From: Candidatus Segatella mututuai
Lineage (GTDB): Bacteria > Bacteroidota > Bacteroidia > Bacteroidales > Bacteroidaceae
Length of the DNA: 22,357 bases
Assembly: GCA_002439605.1 (NCBI GenBank)
Contig: DJOI01000002.1
Coordinates: forward strand, 7,001-29,357
Reading direction: 5' to 3'
Shown here: positions 14,727 to 22,121 of the stretch, one piece after another
Numbering within the stretch: the stretch's first letter is position 1
Layout of the letters: every line of letters begins with the position of its first letter
Translations under genes and position numbers: made by a program
The notes under the pieces: model-generated
What the model was told of the DNA's origin: nothing
Database searches by the model: none
What the model saw: the letters and a program-made list of their open reading frames with translations, nothing else

Positions 14727-15839
14727 CTACAATTCTGTTTCTTTCAGTTTCTCAGCATTCTCGGCTACGGTCAGAGCGTCTATCATGCCTTGTATGTCGC
14801 CTCCGAGGAAGCCATTCAAATCATGTGTTGTATAACCAATGCGGTGGTCGGTGACGCGTCCTTGAGGGAAATTGTATGTACGGATCTTGGCACTTCGGTC
14901 TCCCGTGGATACAAGACTCTTGCGCCGGCTGGCAATATCGTCAATGTATTTCTGGTGCTCGCGGTCGTGGATGAATGTATACAATCGGCTCAAGGCGCGT
15001 TCCTTGTTCTTAGGCTGGTCGCGCGTTTCGGTGCATTCTATCAAGATTTCTTCCACTTCGCCAGTGTTAGGGTTCTTCCAAGGATAGCGAAGGCGCACAC
15101 CCGATTCCACCTTGTTCACATTTTGTCCACCGGCACCGCTTGAACGGAAAGTATCCCATTTGATGTCACCCTCATTGATGTTTACCTCGAACTTATCTGC
15201 TTCTGGCAATACGGCTACAGTGGCGGCGCTGGTGTGCATGCGTCCTTGGGTTTCAGTGGCGGGTACTCGCTGCACACGGTGTACACCCGATTCATATTTC
15301 AGAGTGCCATAAACGTCGACTCCGCTTACTGCAAAATCAATTTCCTTGAATCCGCCTACAGCACCTTCAGATACGGAGGTTACGCTGACGGTCCATCCCT
15401 TGGACTCGCAGTATTTCTTGTACATATTGAAGAGGTCGCCTGCAAAGAGTGCGGCTTCGTCTCCACCTGCTCCACCACGAATTTCCATCTGTACGTTCTT
15501 GGCATCTTCTGGATCCTTTGGTACAAGAGCAATCTTTATCTCCTCCTCTATCTTTGGTTGGAGGGCTTCGTTCTCGTTGAGTTCCTCGCGTGCCATCTCT
15601 TTCATGTCTGGATCGCTCTCGTTGGCGAGGATGTCCTTGGCTTCCTTGATGGAGTTGAGACAGTCGATGTATCGTTTGCGTGCCACCATGATGTCGCCCA
15701 AGTCTTTGTATTCCTTGGTCAACTTCACGTATCGGCTTTGGTCTGCTATCACATCGGGGTCTGTAATGAGGGTGCTTACTTCCTCGTACCTATTCTCTAA
15801 ACCTTCTAATTTTTGTAATATATTATTATTATTGTCCAT
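14727..15839 (-). CDS. prfA: Peptide chain release factor 1
   Basis: Recognises UAA and UAG in the ribosomal A site and triggers release of the finished protein. The 370-residue protein has the recognition tripeptide PAT (193-195, in RVPATETQGRMHTS), which marks RF1 rather than RF2, and the universal GGQ (237-239, in SSGAGGQNVNKVE) that acts at the peptidyl transferase centre. The N-terminal helical domain (1-110) is charged, as in the family. The start MDNNNNILQKLEG has an Asn run encoded by repeated AAT/AAC codons. It lies 57 nt after purM, with a 14-nt repeat element ending 12 nt before the ATG, and 4 nt before pyrF. Confidence 0.98.
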   Translation of the reverse strand: MDNNNNILQKLEGLENRYEEVSTLITDPDVIADQSRYVKLTKEYKDLGDIMVARKRYIDCLNSIKEAKDILANESDPDMKEMAREELNENEALQPKIEEEIKIALVPKDPEDAKNVQMEIRGGAGGDEAALFAGDLFNMYKKYCESKGWTVSVTSVSEGAVGGFKEIDFAVSGVDVYGTLKYESGVHRVQRVPATETQGRMHTSAATVAVLPEADKFEVNINEGDIKWDTFRSSGAGGQNVNKVESGVRLRYPWKNPNTGEVEEILIECTETRDQPKNKERALSRLYTFIHDREHQKYIDDIASRRKSLVSTGDRSAKIRTYNFPQGRVTDHRIGYTTHDLNGFLGGDIQGMIDALTVAENAEKLKETEL

Positions 15840-15851
15840 TAAGTATGATGT

Positions 15852-15892
15852 TGAATGTTGAGTGCTGAATGTTGGGTTTACACTTACATTTT
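15852..15892 (-). repeat. 14-nt repeat element between purM and prfA
   Basis: TGAATGTTGAGTGC (15852-15865) and TGAATGTTGGGTTT (15866-15879) are adjacent 14-nt units, followed by a partial inverted partner ACACTTACATT (15880-15890). Layout and consensus match the element before lpxC/fabZ, with G in place of A at several sites. It ends 12 nt before the prfA start. Confidence 0.6.
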
Positions 15893-15896
15893 TTAA

Positions 15897-17063
15897 TTAG
15901 TATTCGAAAGTTCCGAATTCGCTCTTGATAGTCAGGCTTCTCTTGCCTTCCTCTATGTGTCCCACTATCTGAGCATCGATATTGAAGCTCTTGCTGATGG
16001 CGATGATTTTCTCGGCAATCTCAGGTCGTACATAGATTTCCATACGATGCCCCATGTTGAATACCTGGTACATTTCCTTCCAGTCTGTGCCCGAGCAGTC
16101 GTGGATGGCCTTGAAGAGAGGTGGTACAGGGAACATGTTGTCCTTCACTACCTTGCAGTTCTCGCTTACGAAGTGAAGCACCTTGGTCTGTGCACCGCCT
16201 GTGCAGTGTACCATACCATGTATCTCCGGGCGCAGTTCATCCAGCAGTTTCTTAATGACCGGGGCGTATGTGCGGGTAGGAGAGAGTACCAATTCGCCAG
16301 CGTTGACGGGAGCACCTTCAACTTCATCTGTCAATTTGTATTTGCCGCTATATACAAGCTCTTCGGGAACGGCATGGTCGTAGCTTTCAGGATAGTTCTT
16401 TGCCAAGTATTTGGCGAAGACATCATGGCGAGCAGAGGTTAGTCCGTTGCTGCCCATACCGCCATTGTATTTTTTCTCGTAGGTTGCCTGGCCTGTAGAC
16501 GAGAGACCCACGATGACATCTCCAGGCTGTATGTTGGCATTGTCGATTATATCGCTTCGCTTCATGCGGCAGGTTACCGTAGAGTCGACGATGATGGTGC
16601 GAACCAAGTCGCCTACGTCTGCGGTCTCACCCCCAGTAGGATAGATGCCGATGCCCATGTCGCGCATCTCTTTCAGAAGTTCGTCGGTTCCATTGATAAT
16701 GGCGGAGATGACTTCTCCTGGTACGAGCATTTTGTTGCGGCCAATGGTTGAGGAAACCAATATGTTGTCTACGGCTCCCACACACAGGAGGTCGTCTGTA
16801 TTCATTACTACAGCATCCTGTGCTATACCTTTCCATACAGACAGGTCGCCAGTTTCCTTCCAATACATGTATGCTAAGCTCGATTTTGTTCCTGCACCAT
16901 CAGCATGCATGATGTTGCAGTACTCGGGGTCGCCTCCCAAAATGTCGGGAATGATTTTGCAGAAAGCCTGTGGAAAGATTCCCTTGTCTATGTTCTTGAT
17001 GGCATTGTGCACATCTTCCTTGGCGGCGCTCACACCGCGCATCATATATCTGTTGTTGCTCAT
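15897..17063 (-). CDS. purM: Phosphoribosylformylglycinamidine cyclo-ligase (AIR synthase)
   Basis: Closes formylglycinamidine ribonucleotide to aminoimidazole ribonucleotide with ATP in purine synthesis. The 388-residue protein has the AIR synthase fold signatures: MHADGAGTKSSLAY (substrate and phosphate loop, near 53-66), QDAVVMNTDDLLCVGA (metal and ATP-binding aspartates), PTGGETADVGD and the glycine-rich VIVGLSSTGQATYEKKYNGGMGSNGLTSAR region. It is longer than the roughly 345-residue E. coli PurM, as in the form common in Bacteroidota. I start it at ATG 17063 (MSNNRYMMRGVS). The longer ORF begins at TTG 17108 with a hydrophobic 15-codon extension encoded by intergenic AT-rich DNA. It follows aroE by 54 nt. 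Confidence 0.93.
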   Translation of the reverse strand: MSNNRYMMRGVSAAKEDVHNAIKNIDKGIFPQAFCKIIPDILGGDPEYCNIMHADGAGTKSSLAYMYWKETGDLSVWKGIAQDAVVMNTDDLLCVGAVDNILVSSTIGRNKMLVPGEVISAIINGTDELLKEMRDMGIGIYPTGGETADVGDLVRTIIVDSTVTCRMKRSDIIDNANIQPGDVIVGLSSTGQATYEKKYNGGMGSNGLTSARHDVFAKYLAKNYPESYDHAVPEELVYSGKYKLTDEVEGAPVNAGELVLSPTRTYAPVIKKLLDELRPEIHGMVHCTGGAQTKVLHFVSENCKVVKDNMFPVPPLFKAIHDCSGTDWKEMYQVFNMGHRMEIYVRPEIAEKIIAISKSFNIDAQIVGHIEEGKRSLTIKSEFGTFEY

Positions 17064-17117
17064 AATCAATTTTATATAAAAAGAAAAGATAAGAATTATT
17101 ATGTCCAAAGTGGGGGG

Positions 17118-17861
17118 TTAGTCCTGATGCCAGAAATCCCAAGACGCAAAGGCTTGCAGAAGTAGCATTTCCAGACCGTTCTTCACGGTAGCCCCATATT
17201 CTTTTCCTTTCTTCATGAAGAGAGTTTCGTCTGGATTGTAGATGAGGTCGTAGAGCAGGGTATGGCTATCCATTGCCTCGTAGGGGAGTTGTGGACAGTC
17301 GTCTGTATGTGGATACATTCCTACAGGAGTACAGTTTACAATAACATTATATTCCTTGATGATCTCTGGTGTTATTTTGTCATACTGTATAGTTCCTGGA
17401 CGCTCGAATCTGCTCACGTATACAGTTTCGAGCCCAAGAGATTTCAATCCATAGTTGATGGCTTTGGATGCACCACCTGTACCTAAGATAAGGGCTTTCT
17501 TATGGCAAGGCTCCAGACAAGGCTCGATACTGCGTGTGAAGCCAATGACATCGCTGTTATAGCCTTTCAGTTTGATGTCATTTCCTTTGTGTTCTACCTT
17601 GATGACGTTTACCGCTCCGATGGCAGTAGCCTCTGGGCTGATGGAGTCGAGATAGCTGATAACCTTTTCCTTGTAAGGGATGGTGACATTGAGTCCTTTC
17701 AGCTCAGGTGTGGCATCCAAGATTTCTGTCAGGTCTTCGATTTGTGGTATCTCGAAGTTGATGTATTGGGCATCAATGCCTTCGTTCTCAAATTTTTCGT
17801 TGAAGTAGTTCTTTGAGAAGGAATGTCCCAGCGGATAACCTATAAGTCCATATTTGTCCAT
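17118..17861 (-). CDS. aroE: Shikimate dehydrogenase
   Basis: Reduces 3-dehydroshikimate to shikimate with NADPH in the chorismate pathway. The 247-residue protein has the substrate-binding YPLGHSFSK (9-17), the catalytic lysine in NVTIPYKEKV (K64), YNSDVIGF (101-108, D104 of the catalytic pair) and the dinucleotide loop GTGGASKA (127-134). The C-terminal NGLEMLLLQA block is also typical. It is shorter than E. coli AroE (272 residues), within the range of Bacteroidota versions. It sits 38 nt after menG/ubiE and 54 nt before purM, all on one strand. Chorismate made through this pathway also feeds menaquinone synthesis, which the neighbour completes. Confidence 0.96.
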   Translation of the reverse strand: MDKYGLIGYPLGHSFSKNYFNEKFENEGIDAQYINFEIPQIEDLTEILDATPELKGLNVTIPYKEKVISYLDSISPEATAIGAVNVIKVEHKGNDIKLKGYNSDVIGFTRSIEPCLEPCHKKALILGTGGASKAINYGLKSLGLETVYVSRFERPGTIQYDKITPEIIKEYNVIVNCTPVGMYPHTDDCPQLPYEAMDSHTLLYDLIYNPDETLFMKKGKEYGATVKNGLEMLLLQAFASWDFWHQD

Positions 17862-17899
17862 AAAATCCTTGTTTAGTATTTTTTATCGTTGCGCTCTGT

Positions 17900-18634
17900 T
17901 TATTTCGTAGCGAAGTACATGGTGCAAATTCCGAAAGTCAGTCTTTTGAATTCGGTTTTGGAAAATCCTGCTTTCTTAAGCACTTCCATCATGATTTCTC
18001 CCTGCGGAAAAGCTTCTATGGTAGCAGTGAGATAGCTGTAAGCATTTGGGTCTTTGGAAATCAGCTTGCCATAAATGGGCAGTACGGTGTGTGAATAGAC
18101 GCGAAAAAGCTGTTTCATGGGGAAGCATACGGGTGATGTCAGTTCCACTATGCTCAGGTGTCCGCCTTTCTTTAGTACACGGTGCATTTCTTTGATCCCT
18201 TGATCCAGATTTTGAAAATTACGTATGCCGAAAGCTACAGTCACTGCATCGAAGGTGTCGTCTGTGAACGAGAGGTTCAGGCAGTCTTCTTTCTGAAAAG
18301 AGATGATGTGTTCCAACTTCTCTTTTGCTACCTTTTCTTTTCCTATCTTCATCATACCTTCCGAGATGTCGGTGCCGATGAGCTGCTGTGGTTGCAGCAT
18401 TTGTGCCGACAGGATGGCGAAGTCGCCTGTGCCTGTAGCTATGTCGAGCATTTTCTGAGGCTTGAAGGGAGCCAACTGCTTGATGGCCTTTTTTCTCCAG
18501 CCCTTGTCTATGTCCCACGAGAGTCTGTGGTTGAGGGTGTCATAGGTGGGGGCGATATTGTCGAACATCTCCTCTACCAGTTTCCCTTTTTCTCCTTGTC
18601 TTTTGTAGGGCTTTATTTTCTCTTGCTTGTACAT
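17900..18634 (-). CDS. menG: Demethylmenaquinone methyltransferase
   Basis: Methylates demethylmenaquinone with S-adenosylmethionine, the last step of menaquinone synthesis. This class is often named ubiE; with an anaerobic Bacteroidales host, only the menaquinone role is expected. The 244-residue class I methyltransferase shows FDNIAPTYDTLNH (24-36), SAM motif I LDIATGTGD (63-71), GTDISEGMM (87-95), and the family blocks AFGIRNFQN and EFKRLTFGICTMYFATK at the C-terminus. ATG 18634 begins MYKQEKIKPYKRQ. A hairpin in the 105-nt gap separates it from purC, and no promoter consensus was seen, so it may rely on read-through. Confidence 0.95.
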   Translation of the reverse strand: MYKQEKIKPYKRQGEKGKLVEEMFDNIAPTYDTLNHRLSWDIDKGWRKKAIKQLAPFKPQKMLDIATGTGDFAILSAQMLQPQQLIGTDISEGMMKIGKEKVAKEKLEHIISFQKEDCLNLSFTDDTFDAVTVAFGIRNFQNLDQGIKEMHRVLKKGGHLSIVELTSPVCFPMKQLFRVYSHTVLPIYGKLISKDPNAYSYLTATIEAFPQGEIMMEVLKKAGFSKTEFKRLTFGICTMYFATK

Positions 18635-18680
18635 GCCTTGCGCGTACCTTTATATATATAGACTCTTACTGTTATAACAT

Positions 18681-18722
18681 GAGTTACGGAATGGCAGTCC
18701 ATAGACTTTCGTTCCGTAACTC
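18681..18722 (-). terminator. Hairpin between purC and menG
   Basis: GAGTTACGGAA (18681-18691) and TTCCGTAACTC (18712-18722) pair over 11 bp. The 20-nt loop contains a smaller AGTC/GACT stem (18697-18708). It lies 17 nt after the purC stop. No U-run follows on the minus strand, so it may be a partial terminator or an mRNA-processing or stability element. Confidence 0.5.
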
Positions 18723-18739
18723 TTCTTATTGTCTTCTGC

Positions 18740-19693
18740 TTACTTCTTGTGTGAAGCGAGCCATTCGCTTACGTTCTTTTCTATTCGTTCGGCAATGTCG
18801 CCCTCCTCGGTGGCCTTGTCGAACTTTTCTCCTGTGATGTGCTCGTACAACTCGATGTAACGTTCGCTTACGCTCTCAGCGTATTCATCGGTAATTTCGG
18901 GCATGGTCTGTCCTGGCTCGTTCATGAAATTGTGCTCGATGAGCCACTGACGGACAAACTCTTTGGAGAGCTGGCGTTGAGGCTCGCCCTTCTCAAATTT
19001 CTCCTCGTAACCATCGGCATAGAAGTAACGGCTTGAGTCGGGAGTGTGAATCTCGTCGATGAGGTATACCTTGCCATCACGCTTGCCGAACTCGTATTTT
19101 GTATCTACGAGAATCAAGCCCTGCTTGGCTGCAATCTCTTGTCCACGCTGGAAAATGCGACGTGTATAGTCTTCCATGACGGCGTAGTCTTCTGCGCTTA
19201 CGATACCCTGTGCGATAATCTCTTCCTTGGAGATGTTCATGTCGTGTCCCTCGTCGGCTTTGGTCGTAGGAGTGATGATAGGCTCCGGGAAGCGCTCGTT
19301 CTCACGCATGCCCTCTGGCAGTTTTACGCCGCAAATCTCGCGACAGCCCTTCTTGTACTCTCTCCAGGCACTACCTGTGAGGATGGAGCGGATAATCATC
19401 TCCACACGGAAACCCTCGCACTTCAGTCCCACGGTAACCATAGGGTCGGGCGTGGCCAGTTTCCAGTTAGGACAGATGTCTGTCGTGGTGTCAAGGAACT
19501 TGGCTGCTATTTGGTTAAGCACCTGTCCCTTGAAAGGGATGCCTTTAGGCAACACAACGTCGAATGCCGAGATTCGGTCGGTGGCGACCATCACGAGGAT
19601 ATCGTCGTTAATGTCATACACATCACGTACTTTTCCGTGATAAACACTCTTCTGTCCATTAAAATGGAAATCTGTCTTTGTTAAAGCTTTCAT
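18740..19693 (-). CDS. purC: Phosphoribosylaminoimidazole-succinocarboxamide synthase (SAICAR synthase)
   Basis: Joins aspartate to carboxyaminoimidazole ribonucleotide with ATP in purine synthesis. The 317-residue protein shows YHGKVRDVYDI (18-28, ATP-binding), ATDRISAFDVVLPKGIPFKG (37-56), the GSAWREYKKG segment, and YEFGKRDGKVYLIDEIHTPDSSRY, the C-terminal signature. I prefer ATG 19693 (MKALTKTDFHF), the family start. An in-frame ATG at 19762 would add 23 residues (MDENGRELPYQ...). Those codons cross an AT-rich self-similar stretch (AAATTTTAAAGTTCAAATTT), so I regard them as leader. The upstream ATG is only 9 nt from the phoH stop, so coupling through it cannot be ruled out. Confidence 0.95.
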   Translation of the reverse strand: MKALTKTDFHFNGQKSVYHGKVRDVYDINDDILVMVATDRISAFDVVLPKGIPFKGQVLNQIAAKFLDTTTDICPNWKLATPDPMVTVGLKCEGFRVEMIIRSILTGSAWREYKKGCREICGVKLPEGMRENERFPEPIITPTTKADEGHDMNISKEEIIAQGIVSAEDYAVMEDYTRRIFQRGQEIAAKQGLILVDTKYEFGKRDGKVYLIDEIHTPDSSRYFYADGYEEKFEKGEPQRQLSKEFVRQWLIEHNFMNEPGQTMPEITDEYAESVSERYIELYEHITGEKFDKATEEGDIAERIEKNVSEWLASHKK

Positions 19694-19771
19694 TTTACGT
19701 TGAAATTTGAACTTTAAAATTTGGACATCCTGATACGGAAGTTCCCTACCATTTTCGTCCATTCTTAAATT

Positions 19772-20758
19772 CTAATTATTTTGTATTTTTTCTGCTGTCC
19801 TTGCTTCCCTCTCCTCGGTCCGCTTTTTGTCGTATTTGTCGTAGGCGTTGACGATGCGGGTTACTAATTTGTGGCGCACAATGTCTTTTTGGCCTAAGTT
19901 CACCACTCCGATGCCCTCTACTCCTTCCAGAATTTTGAGAGCTTCTTTCAGACCGCTTCTTTGGTCGCGCGGCAGGTCTATCTGTGTCATGTCGCCCGTG
20001 ATGATCATCTTGGTATTGGTACCCATGCGGGTAAGGAACATGCGTATCTGTTGCGAGGTGGTGTTCTGTGCCTCGTCAAGGATGACGATGGCGTCGCTCA
20101 ATGTTCGTCCGCGCATGAAAGCCAATGGTGCTATCTGTATGATGTGTTTCTCCATCATGTCCTGTAGCTTTACGGCGGGTATCATGTCTTCGAGCGAATC
20201 GTAGAGAGGTTGCAGGTATGGGTCTATCTTGTCCTTCATGTCGCCTGGCAGAAATCCCAGTTTCTCGCCAGCCTCGACTGCAGGTCTTGACAGGATGATT
20301 TTCTTCACCACTTTATCTTTCAGGGCTTTTACGGCAAGGGCGATGCTGAGGTAGGTCTTTCCTGTTCCGGCAGGTCCTACGGCAAACACCATGTCGTTCT
20401 TCTCGTAGGCATCGATAAGTTTTTGCTGGTTCTCGCTTCGGCTCTTGATGGGCTTTCCGCTGATGCTGTATACCAATACTCCCTTCACGGTGTCGGCTTT
20501 GGTCTGTTTGCCCTTCACGATGTCGAGGATGTCTTCCTCGGTCAAGGTGTTGTATTTGAGCAGGTGTACCCTCATGCGCTCTATCTCTTCTTCGGCTTTT
20601 GCCATTTCTTCCTCGTCGCCGAGCACGCGCAACACATTGTCACGTGCGACGATACGTAACTTCGGATACAGCGACTTAATCATCTGCAGGTGGGCATTGT
20701 TCACCCCATAGAACATCACAGGGTCTACATCTTCAAGTATTATATGCTTTTCTATCAA
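19772..20758 (-). CDS. PhoH-like ATPase (PhoH/YbeZ family)
   Basis: Cytoplasmic P-loop ATPase of the PhoH family, linked in other bacteria to RNA metabolism and ribosome maturation together with YbeY; the biochemical role is not settled. The 328 residues contain an N-terminal KH-like region (about 1-95), Walker A GPAGTGKT (128-135), SRPAVEAGEKLGFLPGD (157-173), Walker B VILDEAQN (225-232) and the TGDMTQIDLPR sensor region. The C-terminal tail is charged (Lys/Arg/Glu). A strong promoter lies upstream, making this the likely first gene of the purC-menG-aroE-purM-prfA-pyrF series. No ybeY is visible nearby. Confidence 0.95.
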   Translation of the reverse strand: MIEKHIILEDVDPVMFYGVNNAHLQMIKSLYPKLRIVARDNVLRVLGDEEEMAKAEEEIERMRVHLLKYNTLTEEDILDIVKGKQTKADTVKGVLVYSISGKPIKSRSENQQKLIDAYEKNDMVFAVGPAGTGKTYLSIALAVKALKDKVVKKIILSRPAVEAGEKLGFLPGDMKDKIDPYLQPLYDSLEDMIPAVKLQDMMEKHIIQIAPLAFMRGRTLSDAIVILDEAQNTTSQQIRMFLTRMGTNTKMIITGDMTQIDLPRDQRSGLKEALKILEGVEGIGVVNLGQKDIVRHKLVTRIVNAYDKYDKKRTEEREARTAEKIQNN

Positions 20759-20810
20759 AACCTTTTATCTCAATTTTTTAGTTGGAAGATATGTAATATA
20801 TAACATGGTG

Positions 20811-20842
20811 CAAAAGTAAGCATTTTCCACGACATGAGCAAA
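20811..20842 (-). promoter_or_regulatory. Promoter of the phoH-like gene
   Basis: Minus strand TTTG (20839-20842), 20 nt, then TACTTTTG (20811-20818), matching the Bacteroidota consensus. Transcription would start near 20804, about 45 nt before the start codon. It is the only strong promoter seen upstream of the seven-gene series. Confidence 0.72.
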
Positions 20843-20967
20843 TTAATATTCCCGAAATCGATTCTTTGTTTTTAAAAAACAGTTGACTAAATGATAAATA
20901 ATTAAAAAAATGTATTGCAGGAGTCTTTTTTGCAGAATGGCGATAGTTCTAATTCGTTTCTTTTTGC

Positions 20968-20975
20968 TACCTTTG
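20968..20975 (+). promoter_or_regulatory. -7 box of the DUF5715-like gene
   Basis: TACCTTTG fits TAnnTTTG and ends 30 nt before the ATG at 21006. No good TTG box was found at the expected distance. Confidence 0.5.
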
Positions 20976-21005
20976 CATGGAAAAAAGAACAACGACACAT
21001 AGAAG

Positions 21006-21782
21006 ATGAAACTATCCAAGAAGAAGTTTTTGAAAGGTTTTGTGGCTGCGACTTTGTTGCTTGCCGTGGTGCGCCTTGTCTTCCCGAGCGTGGCTCGTCC
21101 TTTGGCCCGCAAGTCGGTGGCGTCAGTCGATACGACTGTCGTCGACAGCTTGGACACAACGGCGGTAGAGAAGATGAAGCCTTCTGTATTTTTCGATGCC
21201 AAGGGGCAGGTGGTGAAGCATCGCATATTCTCTGTGCCCCATTTTGGCAACACCTTCCCCGACCAGAACGATGTGCAGCTCCTTGCTGCCAATAGGTTTG
21301 GAGTGAGCGCGGTACAGAACCGTGATGAGGCTGAGCACAGCAAGGGCAAGTTGGTGTATGTGGGCAGCAACCCTTATTTCTATGTAGACAAGTTGAACAA
21401 CAGCATCCCTTATCTTGTGCCCCGAGCCTCGGTGTTACTCCAAGATATAGGAAAAGCTTATTTTGACTCGCTGCAGATAAAGGGCATTCCGCTCCATAAG
21501 ATTATTGTCACCAGCATTCTCCGCACCAAGGATGATGTGGCGAAACTGCGTGCCCGCAACAGCAATGCCACCGAGAACTCATGCCATCTCTATGGCACTA
21601 CCTTTGATATTTGTTACAATCGTTACAAGACCGTGCAGACGGCGAGCGAGCCTCGACGTGAGGTGCGCAACGACTCCTTGAAATGGGTGCTCAGCGAGGT
21701 GTTGCGAGATATGCGGCGGGCTAACCGTTGCCTGGTGAAGTATGAGGTGAACCAGGGATGCTTCCATATTACCGTGAATTAG
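21006..21782 (+). CDS. DUF5715-like exported protein, putative LAS-type metallopeptidase
   Basis: A 258-residue protein with a basic N-terminus and one hydrophobic segment (about 10-28), either a membrane anchor or an uncleaved signal, placing the rest outside the cytoplasm. I recognise it as resembling DUF5715, common in Bacteroidales. The C-terminal half carries the pattern of M15/LAS zinc peptidases: S192-C-H194-x-x-G197-x-x-x-D201 (SCHLYGTTFDI) and E247 with H254 in EVNQGCFHITV, preceded by TSILRTKDDVAKL, like the SxxR-T segment of D-Ala-D-Ala peptidases. H194, D201 and H254 would be the zinc ligands. A role in trimming peptidoglycan peptides is inferred. It stands alone on the plus strand, divergent from the phoH series. 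Confidence 0.85.
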   Translation: MKLSKKKFLKGFVAATLLLAVVRLVFPSVARPLARKSVASVDTTVVDSLDTTAVEKMKPSVFFDAKGQVVKHRIFSVPHFGNTFPDQNDVQLLAANRFGVSAVQNRDEAEHSKGKLVYVGSNPYFYVDKLNNSIPYLVPRASVLLQDIGKAYFDSLQIKGIPLHKIIVTSILRTKDDVAKLRARNSNATENSCHLYGTTFDICYNRYKTVQTASEPRREVRNDSLKWVLSEVLRDMRRANRCLVKYEVNQGCFHITVN

Positions 21783-21863
21783 TGAGGTGTAGTCTTCCTT
21801 GCCTCCCTAAAGATAATGATTTTGCGGACAGAGCGCAGATGGCGATTTAAATATTAGCAGTAT

Positions 21864-21897
21864 TTTGTTGCCATTTCGGAAAAAATATGTAACTTTG
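21864..21897 (+). promoter_or_regulatory. pflB leader promoter
   Basis: TTTG (21864-21867) or TTG (21868-21870), spaced 22 or 19 nt from TAACTTTG (21890-21897), a perfect TAnnTTTG. The transcript would begin near 21904, about 218 nt before the pflB start. Confidence 0.72.
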
Positions 21898-21983
21898 CAG
21901 CCGAAATCAACCAAGAGGCGTTTTTGGGAGGCTTTTGGGGAGAGACGGAAGTATTAATCACAAACAACTGATAAGAAGAAAGA

Positions 21984-22058
21984 ATGATAAAACAAAAGTT
22001 CAATGAGCGTACCGTCGAAGGCTTTGTGCAAGGTGGCTTTGCGACTTGTTGGATATAA
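21984..22058 (+). CDS. Possible 24-residue leader peptide upstream of pflB
   Basis: ATG 21984 opens 24 codons ending at TAA 22056-22058. The peptide begins MIKQKFNERTV and ends GGFATCWI. The start follows an A-rich stretch (AAGAAGAAAGA), typical of Bacteroidota start sites. The stop lies one base before the stem of the intrinsic terminator, the geometry expected of a translated attenuation leader. The early codons AAA CAA AAG (within 21990-21998) are complementary to the terminator's CTTTTGTTT tail (22082-22090). I recognise no homologue, and no run of one amino acid is present to name a regulatory signal. It could also be an independent small RNA or protein gene. Confidence 0.4.
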   Translation: MIKQKFNERTVEGFVQGGFATCWI

Positions 22059-22059
22059 A

Positions 22060-22090
22060 CCCGGACACTTTTGTGCCCGGGCTTTTGTTT
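22060..22090 (+). terminator. Intrinsic terminator in the pflB leader (putative attenuator)
   Basis: CCCGG (22060-22064) pairs with CCGGG (22077-22081); an A-C mismatch and CAC/GTG pairs extend the stem to a TTTT loop. The tail CTTTTGTTT follows at once. It lies between the pflB promoter and the pflB start codon, so it should control read-through into pflB. Confidence 0.75.
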
Positions 22091-22121
22091 ATTTGTTAAT
22101 TTAATAAATAATTTACCGATT

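Larger units (their letters stand above)
21783..22121 (+). other. pflB leader region
   Basis: This 339-base gap holds, in order, a promoter (21864-21897), a G/T-rich 5' leader with the repeated blocks AGGCGTTTTTGGG and AGGCTTTTGGGG (21916-21940), a 24-codon ORF (21984-22058), an intrinsic terminator (22060-22090) and 31 AT-rich bases before pflB. No second promoter was seen after the terminator. Confidence 0.65.

Noticed and set aside
17064..17108. N-terminal extension of PurM from TTG 17108
   Set aside because: Encodes a hydrophobic Ile-rich stretch from AT-rich intergenic DNA, unlike a cytosolic enzyme; ATG 17063 gives the expected N-terminus.
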